Positions 16,692 through 24,641 of a stretch of 64,000 nucleotides of DNA are shown here, in pieces. How positions within the stretch are numbered: position 1 is the stretch's first letter; every line of letters starts with the position of its first letter. The notes under the pieces were generated by a model. It saw nothing but the letters and a program-made list of their open reading frames with translations. It did not search any database and was not told the origin of the DNA. Position numbers and translations under genes: made by a program. Source of the stretch: JAHRAW01 sp965212085 (GTDB lineage Bacteria > Pseudomonadota > Gammaproteobacteria > Arenicellales > Poriferihabitantaceae); NCBI GenBank assembly GCA_965212085.1, contig OZ243042.1, forward strand, positions 682,001-746,000, read 5' to 3'.

Positions 16692-17837
16692 GTGATTAAC
16701 ACGGTGATTGACAAAAACCTGCTGATCGCCTTGTGCACGACGTTCCTGTCGTTTTGCACCTTGTACACCCCCCAGCCCATGCTGCCCCTGCTGAGCGCCG
16801 AGTTCGGCGTCAGCCCGGCGGACAGCGCGTTGCTGGTCACAGTCACGCTCGCGCCCCTCGGCCTCGCGCCCATCGTCTACGGCTACTTCCTCCAGGCGAT
16901 CCCGGCGCGCAGCATGCTGCGCACGGCGGTGCTGCTGCTGATCATCAACCAACTGGCCTTTTTCTTCGCCACCGAGTTCTGGCATCTGCTGGCGCTGCGC
17001 TTCGCCCAGGGGCTGCTGCTGCCGGCCATCTTCACTTCGCTGATGACCTACTGCGCGAGCATGGCGCCCGCCGACAAGGTGCGAAAGGTCATGGGCCTGT
17101 ACATCGGCGCCACCATCCTCGGCGGCTTTCTGAGCCGCGCGCTGAGCGGCTTGCTCGCCGACCTGTTCGGCTGGCACTGGGTATACGTGGCGATGGGGCT
17201 TTTGCTGACGCCGGTGTGGCTGCTGCTGCGCCGCATTGACGCCGACGCCGAAATCAACTTTCAGCGCCTCGACCTGCGCAGCATCCGGCGGGTGCTGGCC
17301 AACCCGTTGTACCGCAACAGTTACCTGGTATTGTTCGGGGTGTTCTTCGTGTTCGCCGGGGTGCTCAACCTGCTGCCGTTCCGCCTCGGCGAGATCGACC
17401 CATCCATTGGGCCGCTGGGGATTTCGCTGTTGTACACCGGCTACCTGACCGGCATCCCCGTGGCCATCGTCGCCGAACGCCTGATCCGCGCCTTCGGTGG
17501 CGTCAGCCGCGCCCTGCTGGTGGGCCTCGCCACCAACGCCCTCGGCCTCCTCGCCTACGCGCTGTCCGACACCGCCGTATTGTTCGCCACCATGGTGGTG
17601 TTCGCCTCCGGGATGTTCTTCATCCACTCGGTGTTGTCGGGCCTGGTCAACGACCTCGCCACCGAGCACAAGGGCGTGGTCAACGGCTTGTATGTATCGG
17701 TTTATTACCTGAGCGGCGCGCTCGGGTCGTGGCTGCCGGGGTACGTGTACCTGGGGCTTGGATGGGAAACGCTGGTGCTGATGTCGGCGGCATTGTTGTG
17801 CGGCGTGGCGGTGTTCGCCGGAAAAATCCGCGCCTGA
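16692..17837 (+). CDS. MFS transporter (YnfM-like)
   Basis: A 381-residue integral membrane protein with about 12 hydrophobic segments. FCTLYTPQPMLPLLSAEFG in the first helix and loop is typical of the YnfM/YybF group of the major facilitator superfamily; the conserved arginine loop is represented by QGLLLPAIFTSL in helix 4. The substrate is unknown; this branch is generally annotated as drug or metabolite export. It starts with GTG 54 bases after the EEP gene, a gap that contains a short tandem repeat of CGACCCG units, and may share its transcript. An ATG start is not available nearby. Confidence 0.82.
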   Translation: MINTVIDKNLLIALCTTFLSFCTLYTPQPMLPLLSAEFGVSPADSALLVTVTLAPLGLAPIVYGYFLQAIPARSMLRTAVLLLIINQLAFFFATEFWHLLALRFAQGLLLPAIFTSLMTYCASMAPADKVRKVMGLYIGATILGGFLSRALSGLLADLFGWHWVYVAMGLLLTPVWLLLRRIDADAEINFQRLDLRSIRRVLANPLYRNSYLVLFGVFFVFAGVLNLLPFRLGEIDPSIGPLGISLLYTGYLTGIPVAIVAERLIRAFGGVSRALLVGLATNALGLLAYALSDTAVLFATMVVFASGMFFIHSVLSGLVNDLATEHKGVVNGLYVSVYYLSGALGSWLPGYVYLGLGWETLVLMSAALLCGVAVFAGKIRA

Positions 17838-17961
17838 GTTTGCAAAATCCCGGGCCGCGTTGCATTCAACCGCCGTCAAAGGGTACTATCCAGCCCCTTT
17901 GTAACGATGCGGCCGGCGACCGGAATCTCGGTGCCCCGCGCAATCCCGTTTCGGAGACTCC

Positions 17962-18762
17962 GTGCGACGCAACCTGGTGGCAGGCAACTGGAAAATGAAC
18001 GGCACTCAGGCCATGGCCGCGTCTTTGTGCGCGGACATCCGCGCCGGTATTGAGGGCATGGAGCGCGGCGGCGGCGGTGGCGGGGCCGAAGTGGTATTGT
18101 GCCCGCCGCACATCCTGATTCCGGCGGCGGTGGCGGTGCTGACCGGCAGCCCGGTGGGGGTCGGCGCCCAGGATCTCGACGCCAACGCCAACGGCCCGTT
18201 CACCGGCCAGGTCTCGGCGGGCATGATCGTTGACGGCGGCTGCCGCTACGTCATCGTCGGCCATTCCGAACGCCGCGCCGGCTATCACGAAAGCGATGAA
18301 CTGGCGGCGCAAAAAACCCGCGCGGCGCTGGCCGCCGGGCTTAACCCCATCGTGTGCCTCGGGGAAACCATGGCGCAGCGGGAAGCCGGCGCTACCGAAG
18401 AAGTGGTGGGGCGGCAACTGGACGCGGTGCTTGACGGGACGCTTGATGCGGTGCTTGATACAACGGGGGCCGGAGCTTTCACCAATGCGGTGGTGGGATA
18501 TGAACCGGTGTGGGCGATCGGCACCGGGGTAACCGCCAGCCCCGCCCAGGCCCAGCAGGTGCATCGCTTCATCCGCGAACGCCTCGCCGCCCGGGACCCG
18601 CGCCTCGCCGACCAATGCCGCATCGTGTACGGCGGCAGCATGAAACCGGAAAACGCCGAGGAACTGATCGCCCAGGAAGATATTGACGGCGGACTCATCG
18701 GCGGTGCTTCCCTGAACGCGGTGGCTTTTCTCGCCATCTGCGAGGCCGCCGGGTCGGCCTGA
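17962..18762 (+). CDS. tpiA: Triosephosphate isomerase
   Basis: A 266-residue glycolytic enzyme that interconverts dihydroxyacetone phosphate and glyceraldehyde 3-phosphate. The catalytic residues are all present: K11 in GNWKMNG, H101 in VGHSERR and E181 in GYEPVWAIGTG, followed by the phosphate-binding YGGSMKP and GGLIGGASL. It starts with GTG, since no ATG lies upstream of the invariant NWKMN. It is followed by secG and tRNA-Leu and then, after two intervening genes, nuo, a gene order common in gammaproteobacteria. A weak -10-like TACTAT lies at 17884-17889. Confidence 0.96.
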   Translation: MRRNLVAGNWKMNGTQAMAASLCADIRAGIEGMERGGGGGGAEVVLCPPHILIPAAVAVLTGSPVGVGAQDLDANANGPFTGQVSAGMIVDGGCRYVIVGHSERRAGYHESDELAAQKTRAALAAGLNPIVCLGETMAQREAGATEEVVGRQLDAVLDGTLDAVLDTTGAGAFTNAVVGYEPVWAIGTGVTASPAQAQQVHRFIRERLAARDPRLADQCRIVYGGSMKPENAEELIAQEDIDGGLIGGASLNAVAFLAICEAAGSA

Positions 18763-18807
18763 ACGAAACCAACGTAACTAACCAAACTAACGAAACTGGA
18801 ACTATAA

Positions 18808-19194
18808 ATGTTAACCAACATTCTGCTCGTCGCGCATTTAATCGTCGCGGTGGCCATCGTCATCCTGGTGCTGCTGCAACAGGGCAAAGGCTCGGACATG
18901 GGCGCGGCTTTCGGCGGCGGCTCCTCGCAGTCGTTGTTCGGCGCCCGCGGGTCGGCCAACTTTTTGAGCCGCGCGACCTCGATCCTGGTGACGGTGTTTT
19001 TTCTCTCCAGTTTGACGCTGGCGTACCTCTACACCCGCGGCGGCGAATCAACCAGCGTTACCACGGATTCGCCGGTGACCGATGGGGTTGAGTCCGCCGC
19101 CGATGCGGTGCCCGAACCGCCGGACTCAGACGAAGCGGGCGAAGCGGCTGAACCGGCGGGCGAATCGGACATTCCCGATGCGCCGGAATCGTGA
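18808..19194 (+). CDS. secG: Preprotein translocase subunit SecG
   Basis: A 128-residue SecG. It has two transmembrane segments (about 5-22 and 54-76) joined by the conserved loop LQQGKGSDMGAAFGGG followed by SLFGARGSANFLSRAT. SecG helps SecYE move proteins across the inner membrane. The C-terminus (about 78-128) is a long acidic, Pro- and Glu-rich tail, as in many proteobacterial SecG proteins. It is 45 bases after tpiA and 33 bases before tRNA-Leu, and probably in the same transcript. Confidence 0.95.
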   Translation: MLTNILLVAHLIVAVAIVILVLLQQGKGSDMGAAFGGGSSQSLFGARGSANFLSRATSILVTVFFLSSLTLAYLYTRGGESTSVTTDSPVTDGVESAADAVPEPPDSDEAGEAAEPAGESDIPDAPES

Positions 19195-19227
19195 ATCGTA
19201 ATGCCGGAATCATAATAATGACCCTTT

Positions 19228-19312
19228 GCCGAAGTGGTGGAACTGGTAGACACGCTGTCTTGAGGGGGCAGTGGAGAGATCCGTGCGGGTTCGAGTCCCG
19301 CCTTCGGCACCA
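19228..19312 (+). tRNA. tRNA-Leu (anticodon GAG)
   Basis: The acceptor GCCGAAG (19228-19234) pairs with CTTCGGC (19302-19308), followed by A and an encoded CCA. The anticodon stem CTGTC/GGCAG encloses the loop TTGAGGG, giving GAG at 19262-19264, which reads CUC and CUU. The long variable arm and GGTTCGAGTCC T-loop are those of a class II leucine tRNA. It sits between secG and the convergent Rieske gene. Confidence 0.97.
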
Positions 19313-19320
19313 CCTTCGTT

Positions 19321-20541
19321 TTACCCGATCTGCGCCAGGTACCACTCGATAAAACCGCCCGTGAACGCTTCCATGTCCGACAACGGGCCGGGTTCATAGA
19401 AGCGCGAGTTGATGCCCCGCTGGTTGTTCGTGATGATTTTCTTGTCGGCTTCCGAGGTAACCCGCCACAGCCAGGTGAGCGCGTCAATGTGGTAGTCCCG
19501 GCCTTCTTCGGCATCGGCCCGCACCAGCCAGGTGATTTCCATATCCGTGGCCTGAACGCCGCGCGGCGTGAATCCGTACCATACCGCGTGGTCGGCGTAT
19601 AACAGGCCGAAGGAAAGCGGGCCGATCTGCACGTCGGCAACCCCGCCGCCGTAGCCGCCGATGTTCCCCAGCAACGGCGCCAGCGGTTTGCCGTCCCGGC
19701 TGCCGGTCACAAAGGGCGCGTACAATGCGTTGCGCGCGTAGTAGTACTGCACCGCGCCCTGGTCCGCGGGTTCGGAATTTTCCGCGGTGGCGGTGCGGTA
19801 GCCCAGCCGCGCCGCCTCTTTCAGCATCGCCGGGCGCAGCATCGCGTTGTCTTCGGGGGATTGCAGGGCGTGGCAGCGGGCGTATTCACCGTGGGCCGGG
19901 GCGCAGTGGTAGCACTCCATAAAATTCTCCACCGCGAGTTTCCAGTTGGCGGCCACGGAGTAGGTCTGCCGGTGCGCCACTTTGGTATTTTCCAGATCGT
20001 ATAGTTCATAACCCGCGTCCACCGCCTTGAGGCCATCCGCCAGATCCGGCGCGTTGTCGTCCAGATTGACAAAAATCAGCCCGTGAAAAACCCCGCAACG
20101 CAGCGCTTTCAACCCGTACCGGGACGGCTCGAAACCCGCCGCCATGGCGCGCCTGGAACGCAGCCGCCCGTCCAGCCCGTAGGTCCAGGCGTGGTAGGGG
20201 CAGACAAAGGCCGCGACCTTGCCCGCCGGCGCAACGCATACACGGGAACCGCGATGACGGCAGACGTTGGCGAAGGCGCGAACGGTTCGGTTGCCATCGC
20301 GGTCGCGGTCGCGGACCAGAATGATGGACTCGCCGCCAAGTTCAAGCAGGAAATAGCAGCCCGCTTCGGGCAGTTGGCTGGCGTGGCCGGCGTAAATCCA
20401 GTGGCGGAAGAAAATCTCTTCCAGGTCTTTTTGATAGACCGCTTCGGAAGTGTAAAAACCGGCGTCCAGGGCAAAACCCGGTTGATACCCGGCGATCAGT
20501 TTTTTGAGGCCCGGCGGCGGGTTTGGTGAAGGATTGGGCAT
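19321..20541 (-). CDS. Rieske-type aromatic-ring/quaternary-amine oxygenase alpha subunit
   Basis: A 406-residue Rieske non-heme iron oxygenase. The [2Fe-2S] ligands are in CRHRG and CPYHAW, spaced as in the family. The mononuclear iron site is in NFMECYHCAPAHGEY, with two His, preceded by an Asn-Trp segment (AANWKLAVEN). Overall layout and length resemble the GbcA/stachydrine and carnitine oxygenase group, which demethylate or cleave quaternary amines, more than classical ring dioxygenases. No reductase gene is adjacent, so the electron donor must be encoded elsewhere. Substrate is inferred only at group level. It is transcribed alone from a promoter at 20610-20638. Confidence 0.88.
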   Translation of the reverse strand: MPNPSPNPPPGLKKLIAGYQPGFALDAGFYTSEAVYQKDLEEIFFRHWIYAGHASQLPEAGCYFLLELGGESIILVRDRDRDGNRTVRAFANVCRHRGSRVCVAPAGKVAAFVCPYHAWTYGLDGRLRSRRAMAAGFEPSRYGLKALRCGVFHGLIFVNLDDNAPDLADGLKAVDAGYELYDLENTKVAHRQTYSVAANWKLAVENFMECYHCAPAHGEYARCHALQSPEDNAMLRPAMLKEAARLGYRTATAENSEPADQGAVQYYYARNALYAPFVTGSRDGKPLAPLLGNIGGYGGGVADVQIGPLSFGLLYADHAVWYGFTPRGVQATDMEITWLVRADAEEGRDYHIDALTWLWRVTSEADKKIITNNQRGINSRFYEPGPLSDMEAFTGGFIEWYLAQIG

Positions 20542-20609
20542 TTTTCAAGTGATCGGGGCGGTCCCGGATGCCCGGATGGGCGATCCGCGCAGTACGACGG
20601 GCAAAACCC

Positions 20610-20638
20610 AAGATATAGACGGCGCCCAAGCCTGTCAA
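20610..20638 (-). promoter_or_regulatory. Candidate promoter of the Rieske oxygenase gene
   Basis: On the minus strand a perfect TTGACA (plus-strand TGTCAA at 20633-20638) is followed after 17 bases by TATCTT (AAGATA at 20610-20615; 4 of 6). The predicted start is about 60 bases upstream of the ATG at 20541. The 194-base divergent gap to doxX holds only these regulatory elements. Confidence 0.6.
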
Positions 20639-20664
20639 GGCGGCGTCCCGGCCACGCCGCATGC

Positions 20665-20673
20665 TGGTATACT
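20665..20673 (+). promoter_or_regulatory. Extended -10 promoter element of doxX
   Basis: TGGTATACT provides TGn directly before TATACT (5 of 6 consensus). No good -35 lies 16-18 bases upstream, which fits an extended -10 promoter. The doxX ATG is 63 bases further on. Confidence 0.45.
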
Positions 20674-20735
20674 GCGACATTTGCAACGTTAATCCAACGA
20701 ACGACCAACCAACGGCCAACGCGCAGGAGTCAACC

Positions 20736-21161
20736 ATGAACGCGATCTGCAAATTTATCGGGGTGGCATGCCCCTACGGCGAACTGGCGGGGCGCGTCGG
20801 CCTCGCCGCGGTTTTTCTGCTGGCCGGCATCAGCAAGATCGGCGGCTACGCCGGCACCCAGGGCTATATGGAAATCAACGGCGTGCCGGGGGTTTTGCTG
20901 CCGCTGGTGATCATCCTTGAAATCGGCGGCGGGCTGGCGCTCATCGCCGGCTGGAAAACCCGCTGGTTCGCGCTGGCGCTGGCGGGTTTTTGCGTGCTCG
21001 CCGCGCTGCTGTTCCACTTGGACTTTGGCGACCGCCTGCAGCAGATTCTGTTCATGAAAAACCTCGCCATCGCCGGCGGCCTGCTGATTCTGTGCCACGC
21101 CGGTGCCGGGCGCTTCAGCATAGATAAACTCGGCAAAACCGGCGGTGCCGGCCTTGACTGA
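20736..21161 (+). CDS. DoxX family membrane protein
   Basis: A 141-residue protein with four hydrophobic helices, starting MNAICKFIG after an AGGAG ribosome site. GRVGLAAVFLLAGISKIGGY and the later ILEIGGGLALIAGWKTRW and FMKNLAIAGGLLIL are the conserved blocks of DoxX/DoxD-like proteins. The family is linked to oxidative and redox stress or thiosulfate metabolism in some organisms, but the role of this member is unknown. It lies directly before nuo; the predicted nuo promoter overlaps its stop codon. Confidence 0.87.
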   Translation: MNAICKFIGVACPYGELAGRVGLAAVFLLAGISKIGGYAGTQGYMEINGVPGVLLPLVIILEIGGGLALIAGWKTRWFALALAGFCVLAALLFHLDFGDRLQQILFMKNLAIAGGLLILCHAGAGRFSIDKLGKTGGAGLD

Positions 21162-21182
21162 AACCGCGCCGGGAAATAGACT
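21154..21182 (+). promoter_or_regulatory. Candidate promoter of the nuo operon
   Basis: TTGACT (5 of 6) at 21154-21159 and TAGACT (4 of 6) at 21177-21182 with a 17-base spacer. The -35 box overlaps the doxX stop. The predicted start is near 21189, one base before a perfect hairpin. Confidence 0.55.
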
Positions 21183-21189
21183 TCGGCAA

Positions 21190-21212
21190 GTTGAAACCCG
21201 TCCGGTTTCAAC
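21190..21212 (+). repeat. Perfect hairpin at the predicted 5' end of the nuo transcript
   Basis: A 9-bp perfect stem, GTTGAAACC (21190-21198) and GGTTTCAAC (21204-21212), with a 5-base loop. There is no following T run, so it is not a standard terminator. It could protect the long nuo mRNA at its 5' end or be a palindromic operator just downstream of the promoter. Confidence 0.6.
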
Positions 21213-21239
21213 GCCCCTTCAACCACCCGGAACCCGACC

Positions 21240-21596
21240 ATGCTAGCCGACTATTTTCCGATCCTGCTGTTTATCGGCGTGGGGTTGGGGGTCGGCGTGG
21301 TCGCCATCAGCGCCGGCAAGGTTCTGGCGCCGAGCAAGCCCTACGCCGACAAACTGGCCCCCTACGAATGCGGCTTTGAGGCGTTCGAGGATTCACGGAT
21401 GAAATTCGACGTTCGCTACTACCTGGTGGCGATCCTTTTCATTATTTTTGATCTCGAGATCGCGTTCCTGTTTCCGTGGGCCATCGTGCTCGACGAAATC
21501 GGCGCGTTCGGCTTCTGGGCGATGATGATTTTCCTGGCCGTGCTGGTGGTGGGATTTGCCTACGAATGGAAAAAAGGCGCGCTCGAGTGGGAGTAG
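21240..21596 (+). CDS. nuoA: NADH-quinone oxidoreductase subunit A
   Basis: A 118-residue membrane subunit of complex I with three transmembrane helices. Conserved blocks are KPYADKLAPYECGFE, RYYLVAILFIIFDLEIAFLF and FAYEWKKGALEW. It starts the 14-subunit operon that couples NADH oxidation to quinone reduction and proton pumping. The gene is of normal length and host-like GC-rich composition. It sits 27 bases downstream of the predicted 5' hairpin. Confidence 0.97.
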   Translation: MLADYFPILLFIGVGLGVGVVAISAGKVLAPSKPYADKLAPYECGFEAFEDSRMKFDVRYYLVAILFIIFDLEIAFLFPWAIVLDEIGAFGFWAMMIFLAVLVVGFAYEWKKGALEWE

Positions 21597-21613
21597 TCCG
21601 GGAGTAATCCGCC

Positions 21614-22108
21614 ATGGCCCTTGAAGGAACCCTGCACGAAGGTTTCGCCACCGCGAAACTTGATGAACTCATCAACTGGGCGCGCACCGGTTCCATGTGG
21701 CCGATGTCTTTCGGGCTGGCGTGTTGCGCCGTGGAGATGATGCAAGCCGGGGCGTCTCGCTACGACCTCGACCGCTTCGGCATCCTCTTCCGCCCCAGTC
21801 CGAGGCAGTCCGACGTAATGATCGTGGCCGGCACCCTGACCAACAAAATGGCGCCGGCGCTGCGCCGGGTGTACGACCAGATGCCCGAACCGCGCTGGGT
21901 AATCTCCATGGGCTCGTGCGCCAACGGCGGCGGCTACTACCACTACGCCTACTCGGTGGTACGCGGCTGCGACCGCATCGTGCCGGTGGACGTCTACGTC
22001 CCCGGCTGCCCGCCCACGGCGGAGGCGTTGATTTACGGGATTTTGCAGTTGCAGAAGAAGATTAAGAAGACGAATACGATTGCGCGCACCGCCGCGAGTG
22101 CCGCATGA
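21614..22108 (+). CDS. nuoB: NADH-quinone oxidoreductase subunit B
   Basis: A 164-residue peripheral-arm subunit that carries the N2 [4Fe-4S] cluster. The ligands are visible: C37 and C38 in LACCAVEMM, C102 in GSCANGGG and C132 in VPGCPPTAEAL. Length is typical. Its stop overlaps the start of the inserted lipoprotein gene in an ATGA, although nuoC would normally follow directly. Confidence 0.97.
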   Translation: MALEGTLHEGFATAKLDELINWARTGSMWPMSFGLACCAVEMMQAGASRYDLDRFGILFRPSPRQSDVMIVAGTLTNKMAPALRRVYDQMPEPRWVISMGSCANGGGYYHYAYSVVRGCDRIVPVDVYVPGCPPTAEALIYGILQLQKKIKKTNTIARTAASAA

Positions 22109-22500
22109 AATCCACAATAATCGCCGCAATAATTGTTGCAATCGCGGGGCTGGTCGGGTGTGTCAGCACGGAACATAAAATTAACAATGTTTCTTTAGGC
22201 ATGAACAAACAACAAATCATCGAAACATTGGGAACGCCCGATAATACACGGGCAGCCAAAGGCATTGAATACATGATTTACGAACTCAAAGCCGCTACTA
22301 ATATCGGCGAGTGTACAGCCGTTACGCTTAGTACATTTGGGCTTAGTTCCGGGCTCGCGTGCGGTAGAGACAAGGTTGAATATTTTGTGCAAATTGAACA
22401 AGGGAAAGTCACGGCGTATGGACAGGTCGGCGACTTCGGTTCCACCGAACTTCCCGAAGCAACCATCAACATCAACAAAACGGTGAAGGAAGTCGAGTAA
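22105..22500 (+). CDS. BamE/SmpA-like small lipoprotein inserted in the nuo operon
   Basis: A 131-residue predicted lipoprotein. A signal peptide with lipobox LVGC (C19) is followed by VSLGMNKQQIIETLGTPD and IEYMIYEL, the pattern of the SmpA/OmlA/BamE fold (a short helix pair then strands ending in a Tyr). True BamE belongs to the outer-membrane beta-barrel machine and is encoded elsewhere; this may be a paralog of unknown role. It begins inside the last codons of nuoB (ATGA) and ends on the first base of the next gene. Its composition is distinctly AT-richer than nuoA and nuoB, pointing to foreign origin. Confidence 0.72.
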   Translation: MKSTIIAAIIVAIAGLVGCVSTEHKINNVSLGMNKQQIIETLGTPDNTRAAKGIEYMIYELKAATNIGECTAVTLSTFGLSSGLACGRDKVEYFVQIEQGKVTAYGQVGDFGSTELPEATININKTVKEVE

Positions 22501-22766
22501 TGGGAAACAACAGCGAATTGCCCGAAGGCAGTTTCCGTAGCGGAAAAGGATATTCCGTACAAATCGGGCAAATAAACAAAAAATGGCAGGTATGTTTGGG
22601 AACGCGAGGCACACCAGGCAATGATATGCGAGGCAAAGTGCAGGCTTTAGCCCATGCAATGTTCTGTTTGTATTGCGGCCACTTTTACGGTGCGAATGAA
22701 GGTGATGTCCATCACCGCAAGTGCCCGAAATGTGGAGGCGGGGAGGAGGGGATCCCCTATTTATGA
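22500..22766 (+). CDS. Small protein with two CxxC motifs (zinc-ribbon-like), inserted in nuo
   Basis: An 88-residue protein I cannot name. C56-L-Y-C59 and C75-P-K-C78, flanked by aromatic and His residues (HHRKCPKCGGG), would form a treble-clef or zinc ribbon. The N-terminal half (SGKGYSVQIGQINKKWQVCL) is strand-rich. It overlaps the lipoprotein stop by one base and its own stop overlaps the nuoC start (ATGA), so it is translated within the chain. I recall similar short proteins ending in a CPKC-GG-GIP pattern near restriction genes, but this is only an impression. It is AT-rich compared with nuo genes. Confidence 0.6.
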   Translation: MGNNSELPEGSFRSGKGYSVQIGQINKKWQVCLGTRGTPGNDMRGKVQALAHAMFCLYCGHFYGANEGDVHHRKCPKCGGGEEGIPYL

Positions 22767-23371
22767 ATAAACAAATAAACCAAGCCCAACTCATCGAGCG
22801 TCTTCCCGGTCTGCTTGGCGATGCGCTGGTTTCCCATTCTATCAGCCTTGATGAACTCACCTGCGAAATCGCCCCCGGCCAAATCGCCGAGGCGTGCCTG
22901 AAGCTGCGCGATGACCCGGACACGCGCTTTGAATCGCTGACCGATTTATGCGGCATTGACTATTCCTCGTGGGGCGCCGAAGGCGGCGAAGCCTGGGGGG
23001 GCAGCCGCTTCGCCGTGGTCTATCACCTGCTGTCGCTGCGCCACAACCTGCGCCTGCGCCTGCGCGTATCCCTCAACGATGCGCCGGCGGTGGATTCGGT
23101 GGTGGACGTGTGGCCGTCGGCCAACTGGTATGAACGCGAAGCCTTCGACCTGTTCGGCATCCTCTTCCACGGCCACCCGGACCTGCGCCGCCTGCTCACC
23201 GACTACGGCTTCATCGGCCACCCCATGCGCAAGGACTTCCCGCTCTCCGGGCAGGTGGAGATGCGCTACGACGAAGAACAGGGGCGCGTAATCTATCAAC
23301 CGGTGACCGTTGAGCCGCGCATTCTGGTACCGCGCAGCATCAGCAAACCGGTTGGGGAATCCGGGCCGTAG
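22763..23371 (+). CDS. nuoC: NADH-quinone oxidoreductase subunit C
   Basis: A 202-residue peripheral subunit, separate from NuoD as in most bacteria outside the enterics. Conserved blocks are FESLTDLCGIDY, VWPSANWYEREAFDLFGI, GHPDLRRLLTDYGF and HPMRKDFPLSG. The start MNKQINQ follows the overlapping stop of the inserted CxxC gene; the first dozen codons are AT-rich, the rest GC-rich. The gene is intact and functional by sequence. A second insertion follows after 79 bases. Confidence 0.95.
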   Translation: MNKQINQAQLIERLPGLLGDALVSHSISLDELTCEIAPGQIAEACLKLRDDPDTRFESLTDLCGIDYSSWGAEGGEAWGGSRFAVVYHLLSLRHNLRLRLRVSLNDAPAVDSVVDVWPSANWYEREAFDLFGILFHGHPDLRRLLTDYGFIGHPMRKDFPLSGQVEMRYDEEQGRVIYQPVTVEPRILVPRSISKPVGESGP

Positions 23372-23450
23372 GTCGGGATATGCGATTTTTCGTTGCCACC
23401 AAAATTTCTAAAATTCGCGCCAGTTTAATCCTCTCACAGGAACACGCACA

Positions 23451-24356
23451 ATGGAAACAATACACACCGACCAGTTGGCCCGTCATTTTCTCGGTGAAAT
23501 GAACAATGATATGGGTGAAAAAATGAAGGGCGATTGCGTTTTTGTGAACTGTCCGCTACAACCCCCGTTGGACGGTGAATTTCGGGTTGCAATCGAAAAC
23601 ATCAAAAGAAAAAATGACGATCAACATCATCTCGTGGTCATGCTTCAAACTCAGGGTGGATTTATGGAAACCGTGGAACGCATGGTTTCAGTTATGCGCA
23701 CACATTACAAAACAGTATCTTTTGTGGTGCCGAATTATGCCTACTCCGCGGGAACAATACTTGTTTTATCGGGCGACCACATTTATATGGATTATTACTC
23801 TGTGTTGGGTCCGATAGATCCCCAGTATTTAAGCGAAGACAGAAAAAGGCTTGTGCCGGGTATCGGCTATCTGGCAAAATTCAAGGAACTGGAAGAAAGA
23901 ATCAACAACCCGGATGACCAGTCACCCAATTCGAATCGGGCGGAACTTAATTATTTGGTGCGTAAATTTGATCCGGCAATTTTGTTCCAAATCGAACAAA
24001 GTATTGAGCATGGAAAATCACTCATCGTTAAGTGGCTGCCTAAATACAAATTCAAACACTGGAAGACCACTCAAACAAACAAAAAACGGGTGACCCCTGG
24101 TATGCGAAAGAAAAGGGCGGAAGATATTGCTAAAACCCTGGGGACGGCTGAGAAATGGCATTCGCACGGCAGAGGCATATCCATGAAAGACCTTGAGGAG
24201 GATGAAATCGGTCTACAAATTGATGATTTTGGCAAAGATAATAAGCTCAGTGAAATCATTCGGAATTATCACGGTTTATGCGTTGATTATTTATCAACCA
24301 AGTTAGGATATGAAGGCTATATTCACACTCAACATGACACGAGGAGGGTAATGTAA
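23451..24356 (+). CDS. Serine dehydrogenase-proteinase-like (ClpP/SppA superfamily) protein inserted in nuo
   Basis: A 301-residue protein of the SDH_sah/SppA-like group of the ClpP-crotonase superfamily. LVVMLQTQGGFMETVERMV (glycines 69-70) matches the oxyanion-hole turn, NYAYSAGTIL carries the probable nucleophile S99, and MDYYSVLGPIDPQ follows. Residues 195-230 are very basic (KYKFKHW, NKKRVTPGMRKKR). No signal peptide or membrane segment is seen, so it should be cytosolic. A gap of 79 bases separates it from nuoC, and an AGGA site precedes its ATG. The composition is AT-richer than nuo. The biological role is unknown; placement suggests horizontal acquisition. Confidence 0.75.
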   Translation: METIHTDQLARHFLGEMNNDMGEKMKGDCVFVNCPLQPPLDGEFRVAIENIKRKNDDQHHLVVMLQTQGGFMETVERMVSVMRTHYKTVSFVVPNYAYSAGTILVLSGDHIYMDYYSVLGPIDPQYLSEDRKRLVPGIGYLAKFKELEERINNPDDQSPNSNRAELNYLVRKFDPAILFQIEQSIEHGKSLIVKWLPKYKFKHWKTTQTNKKRVTPGMRKKRAEDIAKTLGTAEKWHSHGRGISMKDLEEDEIGLQIDDFGKDNKLSEIIRNYHGLCVDYLSTKLGYEGYIHTQHDTRRVM

Positions 24357-24559
24357 TGCGAAATAATCGAAAATCAGGCGATAGCGCCGCACAAAAATCC
24401 GGATACGAAAAGGTGTTTGATGATGCCCACAAAAGATTGCGCGAGACGGGCGATCTTGACGTGGTTCGCAAAATACCGGAGGACGAAGATGACACAAAAC
24501 TGGCACCTATCCCGTTTCCATATGGCGGCAAGGGGTATAACAATTGGATTTCGTCCTGA
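24356..24559 (+). CDS. Small charged protein downstream of the ClpP/SppA-like gene
   Basis: A 67-residue protein, unrecognised. It is rich in Lys, Arg, Asp and Glu, with a helical segment (YEKVFDDAHKRLRETGD) and a Pro/Gly-rich C-terminus ending in PYGGKGYNNW. Its ATG shares one base with the stop of the protease-like gene and has GAGG upstream, so the two form a pair. A T-rich run (24562-24577) and 82 bases separate it from nuoD. It could be a substrate, adaptor or inhibitor of its partner; nothing in the sequence decides this. Confidence 0.55.
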   Translation: MRNNRKSGDSAAQKSGYEKVFDDAHKRLRETGDLDVVRKIPEDEDDTKLAPIPFPYGGKGYNNWISS

Positions 24560-24641
24560 AGTATTATTTTTTTTTCTTGTTTGACTGGCCGGCATGAGCC
24601 AAATTGGTCAGCCCGACAGACAATGAATTTCGCAACCAACC

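Noticed and set aside
24560..24600. T-rich run after the small gene before nuoD, considered as an intrinsic terminator.
   Set aside because: No stable stem precedes the T run, and termination here would cut off nuoD-N from the nuo promoter.
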